This document shows positions 18,584 through 30,110 of a DNA stretch of 64,000 nt, piece by piece. Numbering within the stretch: the first letter of the stretch is position 1; each line of letters opens with the position of its first letter. A model generated the notes under the pieces. It searched no databases. It was given only the letters and a program-made list of their open reading frames with translations, and was not told the origin of the DNA. This DNA is from Pectobacterium zantedeschiae (GTDB lineage Bacteria > Pseudomonadota > Gammaproteobacteria > Enterobacterales > Enterobacteriaceae), in assembly GCF_004137795.1 (NCBI RefSeq), contig NZ_NWTM01000001.1, forward strand, positions 2,221,229 to 2,285,228. Reading direction: 5' to 3'. The position numbers were made by a program, and so were the translations under genes.

Positions 18584-19753
18584 ATGAGTACGACTCTGAA
18601 TTCCAACCCGTTATGCATTAATCGGCATCTGCCAGGCAAAAAAGCGCAGGCAGCTACACGCATCGTTTTCTTTGTTGCAGGGTTTGCCATGGCTTCCTGG
18701 GCACCACTGGTGCCATTTGTCAAAACGCGGCTGGCTATCAGTGATGCCTCTCTGGGGATGTTGCTGCTTTCTCTCGGTATTGGCTCACTACTGGCAATGC
18801 CGCTCACCGGTTTCCTTACCAGTAAGCTGGGATGTCGCAGCGTTATTTTGCTGGCAAGTGCACTGCTTTGCCTGGTATTGCCCGCACTGACGCAGGCAGA
18901 AACTCTGCCGCTGATGGCGATAACACTGATCTTTTTCGGCGCCTCCATCGGTATGATCGATGTCGCGATGAATATTCAGGCTGTCATCGTGGAACGTGCG
19001 AGTGGTCGAGCCATGATGTCTGGTTTTCATGGTTTCTTTAGCGTGGGGGGGATTGTCGGCGCAGGTGGCGTCAGCGCCCTACTGTGGTTTGGTCTGTCAC
19101 CACTACTGGCCATTCTGACTATTGTCGCACTCATGTTGATATTCATGGCAACGGCGCACAAGCACCTGCTGCGCACCACGAATCAAGATGACAGCGGCCC
19201 ACTGTTTGTTATTCCACGTGGCTGGGTGATGTTCATTGGTTCACTGTGCTTCATTATGTTCTTAGCCGAAGGCTCCATACTGGACTGGAGCGCCCTCTTT
19301 TTAACGGTTGAACGCAACCTGAGCGGCGCGCAGGCAGGCATGGGCTATGCCGCGTTTTCCGTGGCAATGACACTGGGCAGACTGAATGGCGATCGTATCG
19401 TTAATGCGCTCGGACGCTACGCGATTCTTACCGGTGGCAGCCTCTGTGCCGCACTCGGTCTGATGTTAACGATCAGTATTGATAATGCCGTTACCGCCAT
19501 TATTGGTTTCGTTATGGTCGGTATCGGCGCATCCAATGTGGTACCAATCCTTTTCAGCGCAGCAGGAAATCAAAAGGTCATGCCGCCAAATCTAGCCATC
19601 GCGTCTATTACAACAGTAGGCTATGCGGGTATTCTGATCGGCCCGACTATTCTCGGTTTTATTGCACAATTCAGCAATTTAGCCACCGCATTCGGGTTTG
19701 TCGCACTGCTATTGCTGATCGTCAGCGCTAGTGCGCGTGCCGTTATCCGCTAA
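18584..19753 (+). CDS. MFS transporter, YbjJ-like
   Basis: About 389 residues with 12 predicted membrane spans. The N-terminal block FFVAGFAMASWAPLVPFVK, GMLLLSLGIGSLLAMPLTGFL and IFFGASIGMIDVAMNIQAVIVE, then MMSGFHGFFSVGGIVGAG, resemble the YbjJ/fucose-permease-like branch of the major facilitator superfamily. Substrate unknown. The ATG at 18584 is chosen because it leaves a usual short N-terminus; an ATG at 18536 in frame would add 16 residues, and neither has a good ribosome-binding site. rcsD begins 16 bases after the stop, so the two may be co-transcribed. Confidence 0.8.
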   Translation: MSTTLNSNPLCINRHLPGKKAQAATRIVFFVAGFAMASWAPLVPFVKTRLAISDASLGMLLLSLGIGSLLAMPLTGFLTSKLGCRSVILLASALLCLVLPALTQAETLPLMAITLIFFGASIGMIDVAMNIQAVIVERASGRAMMSGFHGFFSVGGIVGAGGVSALLWFGLSPLLAILTIVALMLIFMATAHKHLLRTTNQDDSGPLFVIPRGWVMFIGSLCFIMFLAEGSILDWSALFLTVERNLSGAQAGMGYAAFSVAMTLGRLNGDRIVNALGRYAILTGGSLCAALGLMLTISIDNAVTAIIGFVMVGIGASNVVPILFSAAGNQKVMPPNLAIASITTVGYAGILIGPTILGFIAQFSNLATAFGFVALLLLIVSASARAVIR

Positions 19754-19769
19754 TCAGGAGCGTTAATTG

Positions 19770-22457
19770 ATGCCAGCCATGATCCTGCGTTATTTTTCCC
19801 TCCTTACAGTGTTATCGCTGCTGATTACCGGAACATTCGGCTATAGCTACATCAACGATTTGCTGGCGGATAAAAAACATTCGCTGACAACCATTGCCCA
19901 AGGCATACAGAAACGTATCGATACCTACCGTTTCTTCACGTACCAAATTTACGGCAGTCTGAACAGCGAACCGTCCGCTAGCGACACCAATATCACCGCG
20001 ATTAATCTGATGCCCAACGTTTTCTACGTAGAAAAAAACGGTCAGAAAACGGATGCTCTGATTTTTGGGCAACACGATAAAGGCACACTGACGTCGGTTC
20101 GCCGTATATCACGTTACCTCGATATTCTCTGGGGAGCAGAAAATAACGTCTACTCCATGTATTATCTGAATGGCATCGATAACAGCCTGACGATGATTTC
20201 TACACAGACGCTGAAAGATATCTCCTCGCAGTTCCGCGGCAATTATATTACGGTCATCGCCGAGGCTCGTCGGACGGAAATGCTGCAACAGGCGAATGTG
20301 TTAGACGAACGCGAAAGTTTTTCCCCACTGCGTAAATTACGCTTCTATAACGACTACTATTTTACGCTGCGTACCACATTCAATCAGCCGGGTCATCTGG
20401 CGACAATTCTTGCGTTCGATCTGCCGATCAACGACTTAATCCCAGACACGATCTCGCGTGAATACCTTATGCTGAAGCCGGATACGCCAGCGGCCAGCAA
20501 TATGGATAGCAGTAATACGGGCGAAGGTGTGGCCGACGTGCAGTTTCATGGTTCGAACCTTGAAATCTCCGCTACGCTCGTCAATGCGCCGATAAAAATC
20601 GTTTTTCAGATGCCCGTAAAAGCGCTGATTATTGATTCAGTGCGTAATAACGTGTGGCTTCTGCTGCTGAATCTGGTTTTGCTGAGTTTATCCATTGCTG
20701 GTTTTTATCTTTTCCGTCGAAAGTATGCGAATCCTGGAGAGGATTTATCTCATCAGTTGGAAAAGAAACTGGATATTTACCGCGAAACAACCGGCCGGAT
20801 CCCGATGGGCGTGCTGGTTTATGATTTCAGCAGCAACAGAGTGATCATACAAAATGAGCGTGCGGAGCATCTTCTTCCACACCTGAGCCTGCAAAAAATC
20901 ACCAATATGGCGGATGAACATCAGGGCGTCATTCAGGTCACCATTAATAATGAGATGTACGAAATACGCCAAATCCGTAGCCAATATTCGCCAGATTATT
21001 GCCTATTTCTGCTGCGTGAACAGGATAAAGAGATTCTGGTACAGCGGAAATTGCTGCTAGCCCAGCGTGAATACGAAAAGAATATTCATGCCAGAAAACG
21101 TTTATTCCAAAACCTGCTCAGCGAATTTAAACAGCCGCTGATTTCACTACAACAGCACATTCATGCGATACGCCAGAGCGATACGGCAACCGTACAAACA
21201 CCAACGCTGGATCAACTAACGGCGGATACTCGCTGTGCTATCGAACTGCTGGAAAATATCGCTTTGCATGAAAAGTTGGAAGCGCAGGAATGGAGCGTGG
21301 TCAATGACAGTTTTTCACCGCTGGCTCTTATCGATAGTGTTCTTCTTGAGCTGTTGCCAAGATTGAAACAAAAAGGGCTGACACTGTTCCATCATTACAA
21401 TTTGGATAGTAATCAAACTTACATAGGTGATGCCGGACTGTTGAAAAAGACGCTGGCGCTGTTGCTAAATTATTCGGTGACTAACACGGATTACGGCAAA
21501 ATCACGGTGTCGATTGATAGAAAAAATAATGAGTCGGACACGTTGATTATTCAGGTCAGCGATACAGGGACGAAGGTTTCAGGCAAAGAGCAGGAAAATA
21601 TTCGACATCCTTTCCTGCATCCTGCCGCTTCCGATCATTTCGGACAAAATTCAGGATTGACCTTATTTTTGTGCAATCAACTCTGTAATAAACTCGGCGG
21701 CGCATTAACCATCAACAGTAAGTCCGGGCTAGGCACGCACTATATTCTGACGCTGAAACTGGAACCAGAAACGCTTCCCGTTGAGGAAGAAAAACTGCTT
21801 GATGGTATTAGTGTTCTGCTGGATGTGACATCCGATGAAGTGCAGCATATTGTTGGCAATATGCTGACGGGCTGGGGCGCTAATTATCTGGTCAGCGATG
21901 AGCGCCAGATTAATCAGGAAGCCGATATCTGTATTACTGATGACCCGGAGAAAAAAGCAGACTATACGCTACTGTTGAGCCATGACGATGACACAGTAAC
22001 GCCTTTGGGCCCGCGCCGCTTGCGGGTGAACTATAATATCAGCCACCTCCTGCTGGAGGCATTGCTTAAGCTGATTGAGCTGCAACTGGAAACACCACCC
22101 GATGCGATCCAAGAGGGAGAACCGAACGATGTCGAATTTTACGCCGCTCAATTGGCGTCAAGCGACTATTATTCGCTGTTCGTGGAGACAGTACCGGATG
22201 ATTTAAAGAGGCTGTATACTGAAGCGGAAGCAGGCGACTTTCCGTCACTTTCGCAGACGGCACACCGGCTGAAAGGCGTGTTTGCCATGCTGAATCTGCA
22301 TCCTGGCAAACAGTTGTGTGAACAGCTTGAACAGCATATTACCGCGCACGATAGTGTACAAATCGAGGCTAACCTTCATAAAATTGAGCGTTTTGTCAGT
22401 GCATTACTATCCCCAATAGAACCTAAAGGGCAGCAAGGTAGCCAACAAGATGAGTAA
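19770..22457 (+). CDS. rcsD: Phosphotransfer intermediate of the Rcs system
   Basis: 895 residues. A membrane anchor (~5-27), a periplasmic domain to ~290, a second membrane span (NVWLLLLNLVLLSLSIAGFYLF), a PAS-like and a degenerate histidine-kinase part without the phospho-accepting His motif, an RcsD-ABL-like region, and a C-terminal HPt domain with QTAHRLKGVFAMLNL (phospho-His at about residue 832). RcsD relays phosphate from RcsC to RcsB in envelope-stress signalling. The ATG at 19770 follows CAGGAG. The N-terminal half is clearly more diverged from E. coli than the HPt end. Nine bases separate it from rcsB. Confidence 0.95.
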   Translation: MPAMILRYFSLLTVLSLLITGTFGYSYINDLLADKKHSLTTIAQGIQKRIDTYRFFTYQIYGSLNSEPSASDTNITAINLMPNVFYVEKNGQKTDALIFGQHDKGTLTSVRRISRYLDILWGAENNVYSMYYLNGIDNSLTMISTQTLKDISSQFRGNYITVIAEARRTEMLQQANVLDERESFSPLRKLRFYNDYYFTLRTTFNQPGHLATILAFDLPINDLIPDTISREYLMLKPDTPAASNMDSSNTGEGVADVQFHGSNLEISATLVNAPIKIVFQMPVKALIIDSVRNNVWLLLLNLVLLSLSIAGFYLFRRKYANPGEDLSHQLEKKLDIYRETTGRIPMGVLVYDFSSNRVIIQNERAEHLLPHLSLQKITNMADEHQGVIQVTINNEMYEIRQIRSQYSPDYCLFLLREQDKEILVQRKLLLAQREYEKNIHARKRLFQNLLSEFKQPLISLQQHIHAIRQSDTATVQTPTLDQLTADTRCAIELLENIALHEKLEAQEWSVVNDSFSPLALIDSVLLELLPRLKQKGLTLFHHYNLDSNQTYIGDAGLLKKTLALLLNYSVTNTDYGKITVSIDRKNNESDTLIIQVSDTGTKVSGKEQENIRHPFLHPAASDHFGQNSGLTLFLCNQLCNKLGGALTINSKSGLGTHYILTLKLEPETLPVEEEKLLDGISVLLDVTSDEVQHIVGNMLTGWGANYLVSDERQINQEADICITDDPEKKADYTLLLSHDDDTVTPLGPRRLRVNYNISHLLLEALLKLIELQLETPPDAIQEGEPNDVEFYAAQLASSDYYSLFVETVPDDLKRLYTEAEAGDFPSLSQTAHRLKGVFAMLNLHPGKQLCEQLEQHITAHDSVQIEANLHKIERFVSALLSPIEPKGQQGSQQDE

Positions 22458-22465
22458 CCAAAACG

Positions 22466-23116
22466 ATGAGTAACCTAAACGTAATTATTGCCGACGACCA
22501 TCCTATTGTCCTTTTTGGCATCAAAAAATCGCTTGAGCAGATTGAATGGGTCAATGTGGTTGGCGAATTTGAAGACTCAACAGCGCTGATCAACAACCTG
22601 CCTAAGCTGGACGCTAACGTTTTAATCACCGACTTATCCATGCCTGGCGATAAATACGGCGATGGCATCACCCTCATAAAATACATTAAGCGCCATTTTC
22701 CTCACCTCTCTATTATTGTTCTTACCATGAACAATAATCCGGCGATTCTGAGCGCGGTGTTGGATCTGGATATCGAAGGCATCGTGCTGAAACAGGGCGC
22801 GCCGACCGACCTACCCAAAGCGCTGGCAGCCCTACAGAAAGGGAAGAAATTCACGCCGGATAGCGTATCCAAAGTACTGGAAAAAATCAGCGCCAGCGGT
22901 TACGGCGATAAACGCCTGTCCCCGAAAGAAAGTGAAGTGCTACGTTTGTTTGCAGAAGGTTTTTTGGTTACCGAAATTGCCAAAAAACTGAATCGCAGTA
23001 TCAAAACGATCAGTAGTCAGAAAAAATCAGCCATGACCAAGCTGGGCGTCGAGAACGATATCGCTCTGCTGAACTACCTGTCATCCGTCAATGGCGGCGC
23101 GACACAGGTAGACTAA
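22466..23116 (+). CDS. rcsB: Response regulator RcsB
   Basis: 216 residues, same length as E. coli RcsB and nearly identical. Receiver domain with acidic pocket IIADDHP (residues ~7-13), phospho-acceptor Asp56 in VLITDLSMPGDKYGDGITL and Lys in IVLKQGAPTD; LuxR-type helix-turn-helix LSPKESEVLRLFAEGFLVTEIAKKLNRSIKTISSQKKSAM. It controls capsule, motility and, in soft-rot bacteria, plant cell-wall-degrading enzymes together with partners such as RcsA. Follows rcsD by eight bases; a shared terminator separates it from the convergent rcsC. Confidence 0.98.
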   Translation: MSNLNVIIADDHPIVLFGIKKSLEQIEWVNVVGEFEDSTALINNLPKLDANVLITDLSMPGDKYGDGITLIKYIKRHFPHLSIIVLTMNNNPAILSAVLDLDIEGIVLKQGAPTDLPKALAALQKGKKFTPDSVSKVLEKISASGYGDKRLSPKESEVLRLFAEGFLVTEIAKKLNRSIKTISSQKKSAMTKLGVENDIALLNYLSSVNGGATQVD

Positions 23117-23127
23117 ACCTTTCCTTT

Positions 23128-23153
23128 CCTGCACCGGCAACCGCTGGTGCAGG
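23128..23153. terminator. Hairpin between rcsB and rcsC
   Basis: CCTGCACC (23128-23135) pairs with GGTGCAGG (23146-23153). It fills the 37-base gap between the convergent ends. The T-tracts are weak on both sides. Confidence 0.6.
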
Positions 23154-26009
23154 TTATTCCCCAGATGTTCTCGCCTGACGCACCACGTTACTGTAATACG
23201 CCAGCGCCTGCTGTAACGTATCCAGCGTAACCGGTTTTGACAAACAGTTATCCATCCCTGCCCCAAGACAACGATCTCGTTCTTCTGCCAACGCATTTGC
23301 CGTGACACCGATAACCGGGAAGCGTAACCCTTGCTCACGCATACGCTGTGTAAACAAATAACCATCCATATTCGGCATATTGACGTCCGTCAGCACGATA
23401 TCAATGTGGTTTTTACTCAATACGCTCAGCCCATCGACGCCGTCATTCGCCGTCATTGCCTGATAGCCCAGAGAACCGAGCTGATCGGCTAGCAGTCGAC
23501 GGTTGATCGGATGATCGTCAACGACCAGAATCATGATGTCGCCATTCTCTTCACGCACATAGTTAGTCAGCGGCGGTGAAATCTCAGTGCGAGCCCTGTC
23601 TTCACTTTCTGAACGATAAATTTTCTCCAGCAAGTCAGGCAAGTGTTGAGGGGTTGATGTCCCTTGCACCCAGTGCCCTTCACTCACTTTCTGCGCAGGT
23701 CCGTTATGCGCGCCACTCATCACGATATGCGCCCGAACAGTAATGTCGTCTATCGATGTATAATCACTAATCATCACATCATCAGGTGATACTGTTTGAT
23801 TCTGGTAACGCACAGCCTGCACGCCTTGATCCTGCAACAGCGTCAGTAGATACACCTCCAGCCTAGCATTGCGTACCCTCAACCAGCATGTTTTCCCTTG
23901 CAGACTGGCATTGATCGCTACGGGAGCATAGTGCGCTTTATACAACGGAATCCTGACGCCAAACAGACTACCCAGCCCAGGTTCAGATTCAATGGTAATG
24001 TCGCCATCCATCAGATTGACCAGCTTTTCACAAATAGCCAGCCCTAAGCCTGTGCCCTGGAAATGACGCTGCACGCCGCTCCCAGCTTGGAAGAACGGAT
24101 CAAACAGCTTCACCGCTTCGCGCGGTTGAATGCCCACACCGGTATCGCGCACCACAAATTCCAGATAACCATCGCGGCAGCCGACTTCAAAAATGATGCA
24201 GCCCGTGTCCGTAAACTTGATGGCGTTGCTCAGCAGGTTAGACAACACTTGCTGCAAACGCACGGGATCGCCAAACAGGCTGACAGGAACATTAGGATCG
24301 ATAAAGCAGTAGAGCATCAGGCGTTTTTTGACTACCAGCGGGAGATAGTTACTGGTGATGTGGCTAATGACCTCATGCGGAGCAAATTCACACGGCTCTA
24401 TCTTCAACTGCTCCGACTCAATCTTGGAAAAATCGAGAATATCGCTGATAATTTTCAGCAACAGCGAAGAGGAGTTGTTCATCGCTACAACCAGACGGTT
24501 GGCGTCCTTCGGCAACGATTTGGTTTGTAGCAGGTCAAGGTTCCCAATAATCCCGTAAAGCGGCGTACGCAATTCATGGCTGACGGTAGCAAGGAACATC
24601 GATTTCGACTGGCTTGCCTGCTCGGCAGCATTTGCCATTTCCTGTAGTGATTCTTCCATTTTGACGCGCGCACTAACGTCCAACAGCACACAAATTGCCA
24701 CATTTTCATTACGATAGCGCGAATGAACAAAACTGATTTGCAGGTGATGGTTGCGGCTGGTCATGACATCCACAAACTTGGACTGCTGCTCGCAAATAAT
24801 ACGGGTAATTCGCAGTCTATCCTCGTGGGTAAGCAAGTTGAGATAGTTGTGCGCTAGTTCGTTACTGAGGATATTCGTACCGTCATTAATACGCAGGATA
24901 CAAATCCCTACTGGCGCCGACGCCACAATCTTGCGGTTGAATTGCTCATTCTCTTCTAACTGGAACGCATTCACTTCCGCAGGCAATAGCATTTTCCTCT
25001 CGAACACCAGCGCCAACACAAATAGCACAATAGCCCATAGAATATTCAGCACAAGCATGTTGATCATCAATGCGCTGATGTAGGAAAGCAGCACTTTCAA
25101 CGGCAGTGAATATACGATACTAAATGACGTCGGCGGCAGCGACTTCTTAAGAATGAGTTCATCATAACCGTTCACATAGCCAAAATAGTTATGATCGGAG
25201 GGATAACTGTCTACCGAAGAGGCATAGCGCTCTTTAGTATCGGAAAACTGTAGAACAACCTGATTATATTGATCCAGCAGCCTGGCACCGATCGGAAATT
25301 TACCCACGGTAACGAAATCATCCAAACGAATCGTCTGCTCGATCCCCATGATGACTTCTAGCTTGTTATCCACATAAATCGGGGTCAGCGCATATAAATA
25401 GCCGACATCGGGGATAGACGCAGGAGTAATCCAGTAGAGTGTTTCATCGCGGCCAGTTTGGGTGCGGTTCTTCTTCTGATCCTGAAACCGATCCTGCACG
25501 TTTTTAAGCAAGTTATCACGATCGAGTGACTGGTTACGGATGCCAAAATCCACCATACAGCGACGATCGCCGCCGACAAAAAACACTCGATTAAGATCGT
25601 AGACGGCAGAGAAATTATCCTGCCAGCCGTTAAAAAAATGACTCAATGAGAGCAGTGCAGCATTCCCGCCATATTGCGTGGAGCAGGTTGCACCGGGAGC
25701 AAGGGCGTAAACAGAGACGCCGGGGCCGTCTTCCATTGGCGGCTCTGCTTTTTCTCTCGCCAGCACCAGGCGATTTGCCGCCAGATACTGGAGTTCGCGC
25801 ACAATATCCGACGCGTGTCGGATGTAACCCTGCGACTGATCAAAGCTGAGGTTATATTCCTGCCGCAGCTCTGACTCTTTTTCATTCAATACTTTAGTCA
25901 CATAGAAAATGGATATCAGCGCCCCCAATACCCACAGCATGACCGCCAGAACCCGAAATAAATAGCGGGAAACTTTTAATGTGGTATGGAATGAGGCGAG
26001 ATATTTCAA
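23154..26009 (-). CDS. rcsC: Hybrid sensor histidine kinase RcsC
   Basis: 951 residues, E. coli RcsC 949. N-terminal membrane span (~18-40), periplasmic domain, second span (~310-335), PAS/linker, HisKA with phospho-His in FLATVSHELRTPLYGIIGNLDLLQ (~475-495), HATPase with N box NLLSNAIKFTD and G boxes DTGVGI and GTGLGLAI, an ABL domain (~700-810) and a C-terminal receiver with phospho-Asp in DIVLTDVNMPNMDGY. It sits in the inner membrane and starts the phosphorelay RcsC-RcsD-RcsB. The kinase and receiver domains are near-identical to E. coli, the periplasmic domain and ABL domain less so. Confidence 0.97.
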   Translation of the reverse strand: MKYLASFHTTLKVSRYLFRVLAVMLWVLGALISIFYVTKVLNEKESELRQEYNLSFDQSQGYIRHASDIVRELQYLAANRLVLAREKAEPPMEDGPGVSVYALAPGATCSTQYGGNAALLSLSHFFNGWQDNFSAVYDLNRVFFVGGDRRCMVDFGIRNQSLDRDNLLKNVQDRFQDQKKNRTQTGRDETLYWITPASIPDVGYLYALTPIYVDNKLEVIMGIEQTIRLDDFVTVGKFPIGARLLDQYNQVVLQFSDTKERYASSVDSYPSDHNYFGYVNGYDELILKKSLPPTSFSIVYSLPLKVLLSYISALMINMLVLNILWAIVLFVLALVFERKMLLPAEVNAFQLEENEQFNRKIVASAPVGICILRINDGTNILSNELAHNYLNLLTHEDRLRITRIICEQQSKFVDVMTSRNHHLQISFVHSRYRNENVAICVLLDVSARVKMEESLQEMANAAEQASQSKSMFLATVSHELRTPLYGIIGNLDLLQTKSLPKDANRLVVAMNNSSSLLLKIISDILDFSKIESEQLKIEPCEFAPHEVISHITSNYLPLVVKKRLMLYCFIDPNVPVSLFGDPVRLQQVLSNLLSNAIKFTDTGCIIFEVGCRDGYLEFVVRDTGVGIQPREAVKLFDPFFQAGSGVQRHFQGTGLGLAICEKLVNLMDGDITIESEPGLGSLFGVRIPLYKAHYAPVAINASLQGKTCWLRVRNARLEVYLLTLLQDQGVQAVRYQNQTVSPDDVMISDYTSIDDITVRAHIVMSGAHNGPAQKVSEGHWVQGTSTPQHLPDLLEKIYRSESEDRARTEISPPLTNYVREENGDIMILVVDDHPINRRLLADQLGSLGYQAMTANDGVDGLSVLSKNHIDIVLTDVNMPNMDGYLFTQRMREQGLRFPVIGVTANALAEERDRCLGAGMDNCLSKPVTLDTLQQALAYYSNVVRQARTSGE

Positions 26010-26066
26010 GTGGATACCGTTGAATAATGGGAGAACCAGTTTGCTGATACACTACCGAGTGTCGAT

Positions 26067-26094
26067 AAAAAAAGCCAGCGCATCGCGCTGGCTT
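26067..26094 (-). terminator. Terminator after gyrA
   Basis: AAGCCAGCG (26072-26080), loop CATCG, CGCTGGCTT (26086-26094); on the minus strand the stem is followed by a T tract. It lies 31 bases beyond the gyrA stop. Confidence 0.9.
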
Positions 26095-26124
26095 ACTCGA
26101 CTCATTCCCGTTTAAGGAAAAGGC

Positions 26125-28779
<2,655 letters not shown>

Positions 28780-28810
28780 CTATTTAGGCATCTACCCGTG
28801 TTCAGAAAAG

Positions 28811-28839
28811 TGAACCGTTCAGATAAGGTGAACTGTTCA
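28811..28839. promoter_or_regulatory. Paired TGAACNGTTCA palindromes in the gyrA leader
   Basis: TGAACCGTTCA (28811-28821) and TGAACTGTTCA (28829-28839), 18 bases centre to centre, with further half-sites GTTCA at 28800-28804 and TGAA at 28845. They lie between the candidate gyrA -10 (28851-28856) and the gyrA ATG, so in the predicted leader. They look like operator sites, or could give alternative hairpins in RNA. The cognate factor is unknown to me. Confidence 0.55.
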
Positions 28840-28850
28840 AAAGGTGAAAA

Positions 28851-28859
28851 ATTATATCA
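28851..28859 (-). promoter_or_regulatory. Candidate extended -10 promoter of gyrA
   Basis: Minus strand reads TGATATAAT: TG, one base, then perfect TATAAT. It lies 87 bases before the gyrA ATG. No good -35 is evident, as expected for an extended -10 promoter, and gyrase promoters in other bacteria are supercoiling-sensitive. Confidence 0.6.
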
Positions 28860-29030
28860 CAAACCGCCGTTTCGGGGGAAACTCCCTTCCGCTCTGAACA
28901 GACGGTTTTCCCAGTGGACATTTATCCCCAGAGAAAAGTATCTCGCAGAGAAAAGCGACACCGCTGCACGTTGCGACACGAAGGGGGTATACTCGCGGCA
29001 GTAGAAGATAACGAAAGGCAGTGATGACAC

Positions 29031-29756
29031 ATGAATGTAGAAAATCAAACTCCGAACGTTGACCATCAGGAAATTGCCAAGTTTGAGGCGATCGCGTCAC
29101 GCTGGTGGGATTTAGAAGGCGAGTTCAAGCCATTGCACCGCATTAACCCGCTGCGTCTGGGCTATATTTCGCAGCGCGCCGAAGGGTTGTTCGGCAAGAA
29201 AGTGCTGGATGTCGGCTGCGGCGGCGGCATTTTGGCCGAGAGCATGGCGCGTGAAGGCGCGGACGTCACCGGGCTAGATATGGGCGCAGAGCCGTTGCAG
29301 GTTGCGCGCCTGCATGCGTTGGAAAGCGGCGTCACTGTCAATTACGTGCAGGAAACAGTCGAAGCACATGCAAACGCACATCCGGGCCTTTACGATGTCG
29401 TCACCTGTATGGAAATGCTGGAACACGTTCCCGATCCGCAATCCGTGGTGCAGGCCTGCGCGAAGTTGGTTAAACCCGGAGGGCACGTGTTTTTCTCCAC
29501 GATAAACCGCAATGCGAAAGCATGGATGATGGCCGTTATCGGTGCTGAGTATGTTTTAAAAATGGTGCCACGCGGCACGCACGATATTAAGAAATTCATT
29601 CGCCCGGCAGAACTGATGCGCTGGGTTGATGACACCGCCCTGCGTGAAAGGCATATCACCGGGCTGCACTACAATCTACTGACGGACCGCTTTAAACTGG
29701 GCCCAAATGTGGACGTGAACTACATGTTGCATACCTACCACGATAAACAAATCTGA
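29031..29756 (+). CDS. ubiG: Bifunctional ubiquinone O-methyltransferase
   Basis: 241 residues, class I SAM-dependent methyltransferase. SAM-binding motif I is [26 protein letters not shown] (~57-82), motif [17 protein letters not shown] (~122-136), and [15 protein letters not shown] (~147-161) motif III. It performs both O-methylations of ubiquinone synthesis, peripheral to the inner membrane. It is transcribed divergently from gyrA, as in E. coli; TATACT at 28988-28993 is a possible -10. An imperfect GC-rich hairpin (GCGCGG..CCGCGC, 29775-29797) downstream may act as terminator. Confidence 0.96.
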   Translation: MNVENQTPNVDHQEIAKFEAIASRWWDLEGEFKPLHRINPLRLGYISQRAEGLFGKKVLDVGCGGGILAESMAREGADVTGLDMGAEPLQVARLHALESGVTVNYVQETVEAHANAHPGLYDVVTCMEMLEHVPDPQSVVQACAKLVKPGGHVFFSTINRNAKAWMMAVIGAEYVLKMVPRGTHDIKKFIRPAELMRWVDDTALRERHITGLHYNLLTDRFKLGPNVDVNYMLHTYHDKQI

Positions 29757-30011
29757 TTCAGAATACTCTTAAATGCTGCGCGGTTTTTTGCCGCGCGCCT
29801 TTACCTTTCTGGTGTCAAAATCAGCAAAGTCTTCCGGTTTTCTTTTTCTTATCAAAACCCAGAATAATATTGACATCGCTACAGGCCTTATCGGGCGAGG
29901 TTTTTAACAAATAGCGTTCTGACCCTCACCAAAACTAACGAAAAATCAACTCTTGTTCTTAAAAGAATCCACACTACAATACTCACCATGTAGTAGCCAT
30001 TTATCAAAAAA

Positions 30012-30036
30012 TATCCATATCTAGTATTTATCCACA
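30012..30036. promoter_or_regulatory. Candidate NrdR box and DnaA box upstream of nrdA
   Basis: TTATCCACA at 30028-30036 is a perfect DnaA box; DnaA is known to act at nrdAB in E. coli. Immediately before it, TATCCATATCTAGTAT (30012-30027) is a fair NrdR-box match (consensus acaCwAtATaTwGtgt); a half-match ACACTACA lies 41 bases upstream (29971). The gap from ubiG to nrdA (29757-30110) holds nothing else I can name. Confidence 0.5.
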
Positions 30037-30110
30037 GAGTTAGTCACAGATGAATTTCTGTGAATAAACGGGGGATATTTTTTTATTTTCATCAACAGGT
30101 AAATCCCAAC

